Assembly (NCBI GenBank): GCA_958296005.1 | Contig: CATQHQ010000001.1 | Location: 884,134-948,133 of the forward strand | Length of the DNA stretch: 64,000 nt | Source of the DNA: Longimicrobiales bacterium | Lineage (GTDB): Bacteria > Gemmatimonadota > Gemmatimonadetes > Longimicrobiales > Gaopeijiaceae | Direction of reading: 5' to 3' | Part shown: in pieces, positions 46,727 through 55,247 of the stretch | Layout: each line of letters begins with the position of its first letter | How positions within the stretch are numbered: position 1 is the first letter of the stretch | Made by a program: the position numbers and the translations under genes | Notes under the pieces: generated by a model | What the model saw: only the letters and a program-made list of their open reading frames with translations | Told to the model about the DNA's origin: nothing | Databases searched by the model: none

Positions 46727-49700
46727 AGCGACCCGACTCACGTCCTGACGTATTTCTGCGCGCCGCTGTCCTTGCCGTCGCCCTAGCGGGTTCCGCGGCT
46801 GCCGTTACAGCGCTTTCGACCGATCTCGCCGCCCAAGGAGTGACCACAGGCGCGGTTGGCGGATTCGTGTACGACGAAGACGGCCAGCCGCTGGCCGGCG
46901 CCTCCGTGACCGCCGTGCATCTGGAGTCCGGCGCCCGCTACTCTGCTGTCAGCAGGCCGGGCGGCGCCTTTGATCTTCCCAACATGCGCGTGGGCGGACC
47001 GTACACCGTCACCGTCGAGTTCATCGGGTTCGGCGCTCGGTCGGAGGAAGACGTCTTCGTTCTGCTGGGGCAAACCGTGCGGATCGACTTTCCGCTCGCG
47101 ACCGAGGCCGTGCAGCTCGAGGGAATCGAAGTGGTGGCGACCGGCGAGGCCGCCCTGGAAGCCGGGCGCACAGGGGCCGCCACGTCGATCGACGCAACCC
47201 AGGTAGCCACGCTGCCTTCCGTGAAGCGCACGATCCGCGACCTGATCCGCACGGACCCCCGCAACGACGGCAACTTGGCGTTTGCCGGCCGCAACTGGCT
47301 CTTCAACAACGTCTCCCTCGACGGCTCCTACTTCAGCAACCCCTTCGGTCTCGACGATCCGGCGCCCGGCGGCCAAGCCAACGCCGAGCCCGTCCCCTTC
47401 AACGCCGTCGAGCAGGTGCACGTCTCGGTAGCGCCCTTCGACGTGCGGGAAGGGGGGTTCACCGGCGCCAACGTCAATACCGTCACCAAGAGCGGCACCA
47501 ACGAGTTCCGCGCTTCCGCCTACACGTTCACGCGCAACGAGTCGCTCATCGGCAACAAGATCGACGGCGCCACCGTGTCTGCGCGCCCGAACCTGTCGTT
47601 CAACCAGTCGGGGATCACGCTCTCGGGCCCGATCGTCCGCGACCGGCTGCTGTTCTTCGTGAACGCCGAGATCGAGCGGCGAGACGACGCGGGCTCCGAC
47701 TTCGTGGCCGACCGGGACGGCGTGCTGGAGCTGGGTGAGTCGCGGGTGCGCGCCGACGTAATGGACGCAATCCGCGAGCGGATGATCTCCGCCTACGGCT
47801 ACGACCCCGGCCCCTACGAGGACTACGTTCACGCGACCGACAACGACAAGCTGCTGGCCAAGATCGACTGGAACGCCAGCGACCGTCAGCACCTGACCGT
47901 CCGATACAGCTACTTGGACGCCACCCGGGAACAAGGCCCGCATCCGTTCGCCCTCAGCTTCAACAACGCGGGACGCGGTCCCAACGCGGCGTCCCTTCCA
48001 TTCCGCAACGCCGGCTACGCGATCAACAACAACCTCCATTCGTTCGCCGTGGAGCTGAACAGCCGGGGCGACAGCTACGCCAACCGCTTCTTCGCCAGCT
48101 ACAACCGCTTCCGCGACCTTCGCTTCCCCTTCAGCGAGGACTACCCCACGATCCAGATCGGCGAAGGCGGAATCGGCTACACGACCTTGGGCCACGAGCC
48201 CTTTTCCATTCACAACATAGTGCACCAGAACGTCTATCAGTTCACCAACAACCTCACCTACTACAGGGGCAGACACGCCCTGACGGCCGGCGCCAACTTC
48301 GAGTACTTCGGTTTCGTCAACTCCTTCAACCTCTTCCGTCACGGCCTCTTCTTCTTGCCCCACTTCCTGCCCATCGGCTCCACGTTCTCGTCGTTGGACG
48401 ACTTCTTCGCCGCTACCGAGGGCGGCGCCAAGGACTTCGCGAGCATGATCGGGACCGGGCCGTACAAAGGCGAGAGGCCCGGCGTGGGTCAGCTGTCCCT
48501 TTACGCCCAGGACGAGTTTCCGGTCGGCGCCAACCTCAACCTGACCGCCGGGCTCCGGGTCGACATGCCGATCTACTTCAGCGATCCCGTGGACAACCCC
48601 TACTCTCGGTCCCTCATGGCGGCCGACCAGTACGGGAACCCGGAGACCGTGGACCAGAGCGCGCTCCCCGGCGCCACGCCGCTCTTCTCGCCGCGCCTCG
48701 GCTTCAACTGGGACATACGCGGCGACGGTTCGACTCGCCTGCGCGGGGGAACAGGCATCTTCACCGGCCGCATCCCTTTCGTGTGGTTCGGAAACGTTGT
48801 CTCGAACCCCGGCGCCAACCCCAACATCTGGTCACCTGGAAACAACGTTCCGCAAGTCGAGGTTAGGGAGAACACGGTTCTGCAGCAGACGTTCGACTTA
48901 AACGCTATGGACCCGGACTTCACGTGGCCGCAGGTATGGGTTTCCGACATCGCCGTGGACCACGAGATCGTCGAAGGACTGGAGGCCACGACGGAGCTCG
49001 TCTACGGCAACGACATCAACGCCGTCACCGTCCGCAACGCCGACCTGCGCCCCCCTATGCGAACGCTGCGGGACGGACGGCCCTACTACGGAGGCTCCGG
49101 CGCCAACGAACGCAACGCCGACGGCGGGGCGGGCATCTACGTCTTGGACAACACGAGCCAAGGCTACAACGTCAGCGTGACCGCGCAGCTGCGCAAGACT
49201 CTCGCGGACGACGGCGCTGCCTCGCTCGCCTACGCCTTCACCCACGCCAAGAACACGATGAAGACGACCGAGATCGCGTCGCTCATGTGGCAGAACCTGC
49301 CGGTGCAGGGAGATCCCAACAATCCGCGCCTCTCATGGTCGGAGTTCAGCCCCAGGCACCGAGTGCTGGCGACGGCCACGTACACGCACACCTGGTCCGA
49401 GCGGTTCGCGACCCACATCGGCGTCTTTGCGGAAGCGGCCCAGGGCGGACGCTTCACGGCGGCGGGCGGCAACCGCTTCTCCTTCGTCTACGCCGGCGAC
49501 GTGAACGGCGACGGATACGGCGGGAACGACCTGATCTACGTGCCCCTGCACCAGAGCGAGATCAACTTGGCAGACCCCACCCAATGGGCGGCGCTGGACA
49601 GCTTCATCGAGCAGGACGCGTACTTGAGCCGCAACCGGGGCCGCATCTCGGAGCGGATGGGTGCGCTGGCGCCTTGGTTCGCCGGCGTGGACGTGCGCAT

Positions 49701-49959
49701 CCTGCAGGACATCGCCATCGGGCGCCAGATCGTGCAGCTGAGCGTGGACGCCCTCAACGTCGGCAACCTTCTCAACAGCGCCTGGGGGGTGCGCAAGATC
49801 GCCAACCCGTCGGCAACCTCGCCGCTGCGCCTCGTCGAGTTCAACCAAAGCGGCGAGCCCGTGTTCGACTTCACCGCGCCTGCGGAGACGTTCATGCCCG
49901 ACCCCGGGGTGTTCTCTCGGTGGCGGGTCCAGTTGGGCGCGCGGGCGATGATCCGCTGA
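46723..49959 (+). CDS. Oar-like TonB-dependent outer membrane receptor with carboxypeptidase-regulatory-like domain
   Basis: TTGAVGGFVYDEDGQPLAGASVTAVHLESGARYSAVSRPGGAFDLPNMRVGGPYTVTVEFIGF; FDVREGGFTGANVNTVTKSGTNEFRASAY; ATGA overlap with preceding gene. Confidence 0.93.
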   Translation: MKRPDSRPDVFLRAAVLAVALAGSAAAVTALSTDLAAQGVTTGAVGGFVYDEDGQPLAGASVTAVHLESGARYSAVSRPGGAFDLPNMRVGGPYTVTVEFIGFGARSEEDVFVLLGQTVRIDFPLATEAVQLEGIEVVATGEAALEAGRTGAATSIDATQVATLPSVKRTIRDLIRTDPRNDGNLAFAGRNWLFNNVSLDGSYFSNPFGLDDPAPGGQANAEPVPFNAVEQVHVSVAPFDVREGGFTGANVNTVTKSGTNEFRASAYTFTRNESLIGNKIDGATVSARPNLSFNQSGITLSGPIVRDRLLFFVNAEIERRDDAGSDFVADRDGVLELGESRVRADVMDAIRERMISAYGYDPGPYEDYVHATDNDKLLAKIDWNASDRQHLTVRYSYLDATREQGPHPFALSFNNAGRGPNAASLPFRNAGYAINNNLHSFAVELNSRGDSYANRFFASYNRFRDLRFPFSEDYPTIQIGEGGIGYTTLGHEPFSIHNIVHQNVYQFTNNLTYYRGRHALTAGANFEYFGFVNSFNLFRHGLFFLPHFLPIGSTFSSLDDFFAATEGGAKDFASMIGTGPYKGERPGVGQLSLYAQDEFPVGANLNLTAGLRVDMPIYFSDPVDNPYSRSLMAADQYGNPETVDQSALPGATPLFSPRLGFNWDIRGDGSTRLRGGTGIFTGRIPFVWFGNVVSNPGANPNIWSPGNNVPQVEVRENTVLQQTFDLNAMDPDFTWPQVWVSDIAVDHEIVEGLEATTELVYGNDINAVTVRNADLRPPMRTLRDGRPYYGGSGANERNADGGAGIYVLDNTSQGYNVSVTAQLRKTLADDGAASLAYAFTHAKNTMKTTEIASLMWQNLPVQGDPNNPRLSWSEFSPRHRVLATATYTHTWSERFATHIGVFAEAAQGGRFTAAGGNRFSFVYAGDVNGDGYGGNDLIYVPLHQSEINLADPTQWAALDSFIEQDAYLSRNRGRISERMGALAPWFAGVDVRILQDIAIGRQIVQLSVDALNVGNLLNSAWGVRKIANPSATSPLRLVEFNQSGEPVFDFTAPAETFMPDPGVFSRWRVQLGARAMIR

Positions 49960-49960
49960 C

Positions 49961-51088
49961 CTAACCGAGGTTGTCCGCCAGTATCTCCACGATTCGGTCG
50001 CCGGCCCGCCCGTCCCACAGCGGGGGGACGGACGAGCGCGCCTCTCCCGCCTCGAACTCCGCCATCGCGTCGCGGTACGACGCCAGTATCCCTTCGGGAG
50101 TCGTCCCTGCCAGCCGGTTGGTTCCGATCTCGACGGTGACCGGGCGTTCGGTGTTCTCCCGCAGCGTCACGCACGGCACGCGCAGCGCCGTCGTCTCCTC
50201 CTGAAGCCCTCCCGAATCGGTGAGCACGATCCGCGCGTTGTCCACCAGCTTCAGGAAGTCCAAGTAGCCGAACGGAGCCGCAGTCCGCAGCCGATTCATT
50301 CTCTCCACCCGCCGCACCAAGCCGAAACGGGCCAGCGACTCTCGGAGGCGAGGGTGAAGAGGGAGCACGATCGGCAGGTCGGCCTGCATCTCTTCGAAGG
50401 CATCCAGGATACCCGTCAGCGTTCTCTCTTGGTCGACGTTCGAGGGCCGGTGCAGCGTCGCAACGGCGTATCCGCCACCCCCTCTCAGGTTCCCCACCAG
50501 CCCCAGGTCCTCCAACACCGTCGACGCCTTGGACCGCTCGCGGTGGCGAAGCAACGTGTCGACCATTGTGTTGCCCACCAGGAAGACCTTGTCGTGGGCG
50601 ACGCCTTCCCGCGCCAAGTTCTCCACCCCCGCCTGCTCGGTGCAGAAAAGCAAGTCGCTGATGGCGTCGGTGAGGACGCGGTTGATCTCCTCGGGCATCG
50701 TCCGGTCGCCGCTCCGCAGTCCCGCCTCGACGTGAGCTAGCGGGAACCCCAGCTTGGCCGCCACCAGCCCGCACGCGATCGTGCTGTTCACGTCGCCGAC
50801 CACCAGTACCGCGTCGGGCCGCATCTCCCGCGCCACCCCCTCGAACGCCTTCATGATCTCCGCCGTCTGCACGGCGTGGCTCCCGGAGCCCACTTCCAGG
50901 TTCACCTCCGGGTGGGGCAGCCCCAGGTCTCGAAAGAATCCGGCGCTCATCGCTTCGTCGTAGTGCTGACCCGTATGGATCAGCACGGGGTCGATCCGAT
51001 CGCAGCCACGGTACGCGGTCATCAGGGACGCGACCTTTACGAAGTTGGGGCGCGCCCCGACGACGTTCAGGACGCGAATCTTCGTCAC
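49961..51088 (-). CDS. wecB: UDP-N-acetylglucosamine 2-epimerase (non-hydrolysing)
   Basis: VLNVVGARPNFVKVASL; IHTGQHYDEAMSAGFFRDLGLPHPEVNL; VVGDVNSTIA; HVEAGLRSGDRTMPEEINR; VLTDSGGLQEETTALRVPCVTLRENTERP. Confidence 0.96.
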   Translation of the reverse strand: MTKIRVLNVVGARPNFVKVASLMTAYRGCDRIDPVLIHTGQHYDEAMSAGFFRDLGLPHPEVNLEVGSGSHAVQTAEIMKAFEGVAREMRPDAVLVVGDVNSTIACGLVAAKLGFPLAHVEAGLRSGDRTMPEEINRVLTDAISDLLFCTEQAGVENLAREGVAHDKVFLVGNTMVDTLLRHRERSKASTVLEDLGLVGNLRGGGGYAVATLHRPSNVDQERTLTGILDAFEEMQADLPIVLPLHPRLRESLARFGLVRRVERMNRLRTAAPFGYLDFLKLVDNARIVLTDSGGLQEETTALRVPCVTLRENTERPVTVEIGTNRLAGTTPEGILASYRDAMAEFEAGEARSSVPPLWDGRAGDRIVEILADNLG

Positions 51089-53307
51089 GGCCCCAGCCGC
51101 ACTCGCTGGCCGGTCCCCAGGCTTCGGATCGCGCCGAAGCACACGAGGTGGGCCGCGACGATCTCCTCCCAGGGGATCGGCCAAGCGCTCCCGTGCCGGC
51201 ATGCGTCCAAGAAGGCGCGCAGCTCCCCGTCGAACCCCTTGTCCTGCTTGCTCCGCAGACCCCGGCCTCCACCGAAGAAGGTCGTGGAGCGGAAGTCGTC
51301 CAGGACCGCGCTCCGGCCGCCCGCGAAGACCTCGCAGCGCTCCTTCCTCATCTCTCGATGACCGCCGGCGAGGTACTGGATCGCAGCCAGCGAGCCGTCG
51401 GCGTACTCGACGGTGATCGCCACCGAGTCGGGCGACGCGGACCCGGGTCGATCCTCGGAAAGGGCGGCGGCCGTCACCGCTACGGGGTTTGTGCCTGTCA
51501 GCGCACCGCAGAAGTCCACGAAGTGGCACCCTTCCCCAACGAGGCGGCCGCCTCCCACGACCGGATCGTGCACCCAGTGGTCGGGTGGGACCGCACCGGC
51601 GTTGATCCTGTAGCTGACGGCGAGCGGCGTCCGGCGTTCGGCGAACCCGGCTCGCAGCGCCTGGGCTTGAGGCGAGAAGCGGCGGTTGAACCCGACCATC
51701 AGGCATGGCCGGTGACCAGCGGCCCGGGCGTCCTCCAACGCCGACGCGACCTCTTCCACTTCCGCCTCTCGAATGCACAGAGGCTTCTCCACGAAGACGT
51801 GCTTGCCGGCCCGCAACGCCGCCGCCGCCAGCGAGGCGTGGCTGTCGTGACGTGTAGCGACGAACACCGCGTGGGTCTCGGGGTCGTCCAGGACGGCGCG
51901 CGGGTCCGTGGCAGCCACCGCGAACCCGAACCGCTCTCCTGCTTGGCGGGCGCTCCGCCCGGTAGCGGTGCACACGCCGGTCAGGGTCACGTCGCTCATC
52001 CGGGAGAGCCGGGGAAGCAGCACGCTGCGAGCGAAGCTGCCGGCCCCGATGAAGCCGATGCCGATCCGGCTTGTTGCCGTGGCCGGCGATCTCGGAGCCC
52101 TCGAGGCCTGGCCTGTTCGCCGGTCGGCTTCTTGTCCGGAGAGGCGTACCGAAGCCGCGACATCGGCGTCCTTCCGGTACTCGAGGAGGATGCCCAGGGG
52201 CCCAAGGTCCGATGCGTCGGGACGGTCGGCGCCGGACTCGCCCAACAGCGCGTACCCCTCCAGCGCGTTCTCAAAGGGGAGCGTGTGGGTGACCAGCGCT
52301 CCCGGAGTCGCCTTCCCCTGCTGCACCAAGTACAGGAAGCTCTCCAAGTTGCGTTGCTCGGTGAAGCGAACGTAGGGGAACGGATAGTCGGTGCCGCCCT
52401 CCTCGTAGCTGGGGTCGTAGCGCCCGGGGCCGTACGACATCGAGAGGCGCAGCTCCAACTCCTTCTTGTAGAAGGCGTCGCGGGGGACGTTCAGCCCCAC
52501 GGCCCCGACGGCCACCACCCGCCCTTTCCGGCGCGACACGTCGGCGGCGGTCTCGATGGGGCCGTTCTCGGAGGTCGCTGCGGCAATGATCACGGCGTCG
52601 GCGCCGCGTCGGCCGGTGAAGGCTCTGCAGGCTTCGGCCACGTCGGTCGTTGCCACGGCGTCGGCGCCCAGCTTCTCGGCGAGGCGAACTCGGGCCTCCT
52701 TTGGATCGGCGCCGAGCACCGCGCAGCCGTTGGCCTTGAGTATCTGGACGGTGAGCAGCCCCAGCAGGCCTAGGCCAACGACCACGATCCGCTCCCCCAG
52801 CAGCGGGTTGGCCTGGCGGACGCCTTGGAGGGCGATCGCTCCCAGGGTCGTGAACGCGGCGTCGGCGTAGGAGACGTCATCCGGGACGCGGACGCACAGG
52901 TTGCGCGGGACGAAGTTGAATTCGGCGTGGCTAGAGTAGCCTCCACCGGCTGTCGCCACCCTGTCGCCGGGCCTCAGGCCGCCCGCGTCGATACCGGCCT
53001 CGACCACTTCGCCGGCTGCGGAATACCCCAGGGCGATCGGTTCGTCCAGCTTGGCGAAGACCTTCTCGACAGTCGGCTTGATCCCTTCCGAACGAGCCTT
53101 CGCGATCGTTTGCTGGACCAAGTCCGGCCGCGCCCTTGCCTTGGACAGCAGGTTCTTGTTGGCCAGTTCCGTCAGCATCCGCTCGGTACCGGCCGAGATC
53201 AGGCTGTAGCGGTTCCGGACCAGAACGCCGCCAGGAGCGCATCTCGGCACCGGGACGTCGGCCAGCCAAGTCTTGCCGGTGCGGTAGGACTGGAGAAGTT
53301 GCTTCAC
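51085..53307 (-). CDS. Bi-domain oxidoreductase: zinc-type alcohol dehydrogenase fused to Gfo/Idh/MocA
   Basis: NRYSLISAGTERMLTELANKNLL...GYSAAGEVVEAG...RIVVVGLGLLGLLTVQILKANG; then IGIGFIGAGSFARSVLLPRL...VFVEKPLCI...VGFNRRFSPQA. Confidence 0.93.
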   Translation of the reverse strand: MKQLLQSYRTGKTWLADVPVPRCAPGGVLVRNRYSLISAGTERMLTELANKNLLSKARARPDLVQQTIAKARSEGIKPTVEKVFAKLDEPIALGYSAAGEVVEAGIDAGGLRPGDRVATAGGGYSSHAEFNFVPRNLCVRVPDDVSYADAAFTTLGAIALQGVRQANPLLGERIVVVGLGLLGLLTVQILKANGCAVLGADPKEARVRLAEKLGADAVATTDVAEACRAFTGRRGADAVIIAAATSENGPIETAADVSRRKGRVVAVGAVGLNVPRDAFYKKELELRLSMSYGPGRYDPSYEEGGTDYPFPYVRFTEQRNLESFLYLVQQGKATPGALVTHTLPFENALEGYALLGESGADRPDASDLGPLGILLEYRKDADVAASVRLSGQEADRRTGQASRAPRSPATATSRIGIGFIGAGSFARSVLLPRLSRMSDVTLTGVCTATGRSARQAGERFGFAVAATDPRAVLDDPETHAVFVATRHDSHASLAAAALRAGKHVFVEKPLCIREAEVEEVASALEDARAAGHRPCLMVGFNRRFSPQAQALRAGFAERRTPLAVSYRINAGAVPPDHWVHDPVVGGGRLVGEGCHFVDFCGALTGTNPVAVTAAALSEDRPGSASPDSVAITVEYADGSLAAIQYLAGGHREMRKERCEVFAGGRSAVLDDFRSTTFFGGGRGLRSKQDKGFDGELRAFLDACRHGSAWPIPWEEIVAAHLVCFGAIRSLGTGQRVRLGP

Positions 53308-53350
53308 GGGGCTTGGGCCGTTCCGCGACAGGGCGGAGGACAGAGTTGAA

Positions 53351-53434
53351 CGGAGGCGGAGGGACTCGAACCCCCAAGTGCTTGCGCACGCCGCATTTCG
53401 AGTGCGGTGCCTTACCAATTAGGGCTACGCCTCC
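53351..53434 (-). tRNA. tRNA-Ser(CGA)
   Basis: Complement GGAGGCG...CCGCA-CTCGAAA-TGCGG... variable arm GTGCGCAAGCAC ...GGTTCGAGTCC...CGCCTCC. Confidence 0.93.
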
Positions 53435-53454
53435 CAAAGCGTCGTGGAGCAAAA

Positions 53455-53528
53455 TCGGGGCGCCCGGATTCGAACCGGGGACCTCTGCGACCCGAACGCA
53501 GCGCTCTACCGGACTGAGCCACGCCCCG
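53455..53528 (-). tRNA. tRNA-Pro(CGG)
   Basis: Complement CGGGGCGTGGCTCAG...CTGCG-TTCGGGT-CGCAG...GGTTCGAATCC...CGCCCCG. Confidence 0.95.
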
Positions 53529-53558
53529 ATGAAGTTGATCTGACTAGAACCGCGCTCA

Positions 53559-53674
53559 CGGACGGGGTGGGATGGGTCGGCTTTGCCGGCCGTCTCCGGG
53601 GTTCGGTCCTGGTGGCCCGACCCCCTTCGGCTCGAAAGATCGAATCCCACTCCCCCCGTTTCGCTGGCGCTCAA
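53559..53674. repeat. 116-bp inter-tRNA element, copy 1 (flanked by copies of the tRNA-Ser(GGA) 3' end)
   Basis: cggacggggtgggat at 53559 recurs exactly at 53675 (period 116); interior matches copy 2 at 97 of 116 positions by hand count. Confidence 0.85.
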
Positions 53675-53759
53675 CGGACGGGGTGGGATTCGAACCCACG
53701 CGGGCAAGATGCCCACACGATTTCCAGTCGTGCGCCTTAAGCCACTCGGCCACCCGTCC
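53675..53759 (-). tRNA. tRNA-Ser(GGA)
   Basis: Complement GGACGGGTGGCCGAGTGG...CACGA-CTGGAAA-TCGTG...GGTTCGAATCCCACCCCGTCC. Confidence 0.95.
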
Positions 53760-53775
53760 TTGTTCTCGGCTTCAG

Positions 53776-53891
53776 CGGAGGGAGTGGGATGGGCCGGCGT
53801 TGCCGACCGTCTTCGGGGGTCGGTCCTGGCGGCCCGACTCCCTTCGGCTCGAAAGATCGAATCCCCCTCCCGCCACTTCGCTTCGCGTCAG
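53776..53891. repeat. 116-bp inter-tRNA element, copy 2 (flanked by copies of the tRNA-Ser(GCT) 3' end)
   Basis: cggagggagtgggat at 53776 recurs exactly at 53892 (period 116); same length and order as copy 1. Confidence 0.85.
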
Positions 53892-53976
53892 CGGAGGGAG
53901 TGGGATTCGAACCCACGTGGCCCAATGGACCAACGCCTTAGCAGGGCGCCGCTTTTAGCCGCTCAGCCATCCCTCC
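53892..53976 (-). tRNA. tRNA-Ser(GCT)
   Basis: Complement GGAGGGATGGCTGAGCGG...GCGCC-CTGCTAA-GGCGT...GGTTCGAATCCCACTCCCTCC. Confidence 0.95.
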
Positions 53977-53979
53977 AAG

Positions 53980-54052
53980 TAGCCCCGCCTGGGCTCGAAC
54001 CAGGACTCTTCTGATCCAGAGTCAGACGTGTTGCCAGTTACACCACGGGGCT
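53980..54052 (-). tRNA. tRNA-Gln(CTG)
   Basis: Complement AGCCCCGTGGTGTAACTGGC...TCTGA-CTCTGGA-TCAGA...GGTTCGAGCCCAGGCGGGGCT. Confidence 0.93.
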
Positions 54053-54067
54053 ATCAAGCTGCTTCAG

Positions 54068-54140
54068 AGCCACCGGTCGGACTCGAACCGACGACCCCGT
54101 CATTACGAGTGACGTGCTCTACCAGCTGAGCTACGGTGGC
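54068..54140 (-). tRNA. tRNA-Thr(CGT)
   Basis: Complement GCCACCGTAGCTCAGCTGG...CGTCA-CTCGTAA-TGACG...GGTTCGAGTCCGACCGGTGGC. Confidence 0.95.
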
Positions 54141-54197
54141 GATCTTCTCCTTGGGTTCGCAAGGACCCACTCCGGCCCGACGCGCGGGACTCGAAAG

Positions 54198-54270
54198 TGG
54201 AGCCGAGGGGAGTCGAACCCCTGACCTCAGCGTTGCGAACGCTGCGCTCTCCCAACTGAGCTACGGCCCC
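54198..54270 (-). tRNA. tRNA-Ala(CGC)
   Basis: Complement GGGGCCGTAGCTCAGTTGGGAGAGC...CAGCG-TTCGCAA-CGCTG...GGTTCGACTCCCCTCGGCTCC. Confidence 0.95.
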
Positions 54271-54282
54271 GGAAACCAGAAG

Positions 54283-54356
54283 TGGGCGCGACAGGACTCG
54301 AACCTGTGACCTCCACGATGTCAACGTGGCACTCTAACCAACTGAGCTACGCGCCC
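54283..54356 (-). tRNA. tRNA-Val(GAC)
   Basis: Complement GGGCGCGTAGCTCAGTTGG...CCACG-TTGACAT-CGTGG...GGTTCGAGTCCTGTCGCGCCC. Confidence 0.95.
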
Positions 54357-54401
54357 GGCCAAAACCCAACGCTCCCACTTCCTCCGCCCCCGCATCCCAA
54401 A

Positions 54402-54475
54402 TGCGCCCGGGAGGACTCGAACCCCCAACCCCCTGATCCGTAGTCAGGTACTCTATCCAATTGAGCTACGGGCGC
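54402..54475 (-). tRNA. tRNA-Arg(ACG)
   Basis: Complement GCGCCCGTAGCTCAATTGG...CCTGA-CTACGGA-TCAGG...GGTTCGAGTCCTCCCGGGCGC. Confidence 0.95.
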
Positions 54476-54480
54476 TCGGA

Positions 54481-54564
54481 TGCCCACGACAGGACTCGAA
54501 CCTGTACGTCCTTTCGAACACTGGTCCCTCAAACCAGCCTGTCTACCAATTCCAGCACGTGGGC
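54481..54564 (-). tRNA. tRNA-Leu(GAG)
   Basis: Complement GCCCACGTGCTGGAATTGG...CTGGT-TTGAGGG-ACCAG... long variable arm ...GGTTCGAGTCCTGTCGTGGGC. Confidence 0.95.
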
Positions 54565-54585
54565 AAGCTTCCGTTCCGGCTCAAA

Positions 54586-54670
54586 TGCTCGGGGAGGGAC
54601 TCGAACCCTCACGGGGTTAACCCCCACAGGATCCTGAATCCTGCGCGTCTACCAATTCCGCCACCCGAGC
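54586..54670 (-). tRNA. tRNA-Leu(CAG)
   Basis: Complement GCTCGGGTGGCGGAATTGG...CAGGA-TTCAGGA-TCCTG...GGTTCGAGTCCCTCCCCGAGC. Confidence 0.95.
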
Positions 54671-54696
54671 TCGGCCGGTGTACCGGCCCGTCGCAG

Positions 54697-54769
54697 TGGA
54701 GCCGAGGGGAGTCGAACCCCTGACCTCCTGAATGCCATTCAGGCGCTCTCCCAACTGAGCTACGGCCCC
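54697..54769 (-). tRNA. tRNA-Ala(GGC)
   Basis: Complement GGGGCCGTAGCTCAGTTGGGAGAGC...CCTGA-ATGGCAT-TCAGG...GGTTCGACTCCCCTCGGCTCC. Confidence 0.95.
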
Positions 54770-54831
54770 AGCAGTGCGAACGCGAGCCTACAACTGCTCC
54801 ACGACCCTGATTGTCAAAGAAACTCCAGCAG

Positions 54832-54906
54832 CGGGGCTGACGGGACTCGAACCCGCGGCCTCCGGTGTGACAGACCGGCACTCTAACCAAACTGAGCTAC
54901 AGCCCC
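54832..54906 (-). tRNA. tRNA-Asp(GTC)
   Basis: Complement GGGGCTGTAGCTCAGTTTGG...CCGGT-CTGTCAC-ACCGG...GGTTCGAGTCCCGTCAGCCCC. Confidence 0.95.
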
Positions 54907-54934
54907 AACTAGCGGGGTCCGTCCGGCGACCCCA

Positions 54935-55006
54935 TACCCTCACGGGGAATCGAACCCCGATCTCCACCTTGAAAGAGTGGTGTCCTGACCGTTAGACGAT
55001 GAGGGC
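54935..55006 (-). tRNA. tRNA-Glu(TTC)
   Basis: Complement GCCCTCATCGTCTAACGG...CCACT-CTTTCAA-GGTGG...GGTTCGATTCCCCGTGAGGG. Confidence 0.94.
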
Positions 55007-55043
55007 GCACCGTTGTTTCCCGGCAACCGCCTCCCGGCGACAG

Positions 55044-55117
55044 CAGGCCCGGAGGGACTCGAACCCCCAACCGCCGGTTTTGGAGACCGGTGCTCTACCA
55101 AATTGAGCTACGGACCT
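55044..55117 (-). tRNA. tRNA-Trp(CCA)
   Basis: Complement AGGTCCGTAGCTCAATTTGG...CCGGT-CTCCAAA-ACCGG...GGTTCGAGTCCCTCCGGGCCT. Confidence 0.95.
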
Positions 55118-55128
55118 TTGGCTCTGAA

Positions 55129-55201
55129 TGGCCAGGGACGGAATTGAACCGCCGACACCGCGATTTTCAGTCGCGTGCTCTACCAACTGAGCTACCTGGC
55201 C
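55129..55201 (-). tRNA. tRNA-Phe(GAA)
   Basis: Complement GGCCAGGTAGCTCAGTTGG...CGCGA-CTGAAAA-TCGCG...GGTTCAATTCCGTCCCTGGCC. Confidence 0.95.
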
Positions 55202-55224
55202 CTGGACTCCTAGGGACCCGCCGA

Positions 55225-55247
55225 CAAAAAACCGACCGAGTCCGGTC
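55225..55247 (-). terminator. Candidate Rho-independent terminator downstream of initiator tRNA-Met
   Basis: Minus strand GACCG-GACT-CGGTC hairpin followed by GGTTTTTT. Confidence 0.45.

Noticed and set aside
51085-53307. Considered the ADH + Gfo/Idh fusion as a novel architecture
   Set aside because: Bi-domain oxidoreductases of this kind are already widely annotated near polysaccharide genes
53444-54014. ORFs encoding GGSGIRTHVAQ / GGIRTHAGKMPT-type peptides in the tRNA array
   Set aside because: Well-known spurious translations of antisense tRNA sequence; tRNA cloverleafs explain the region
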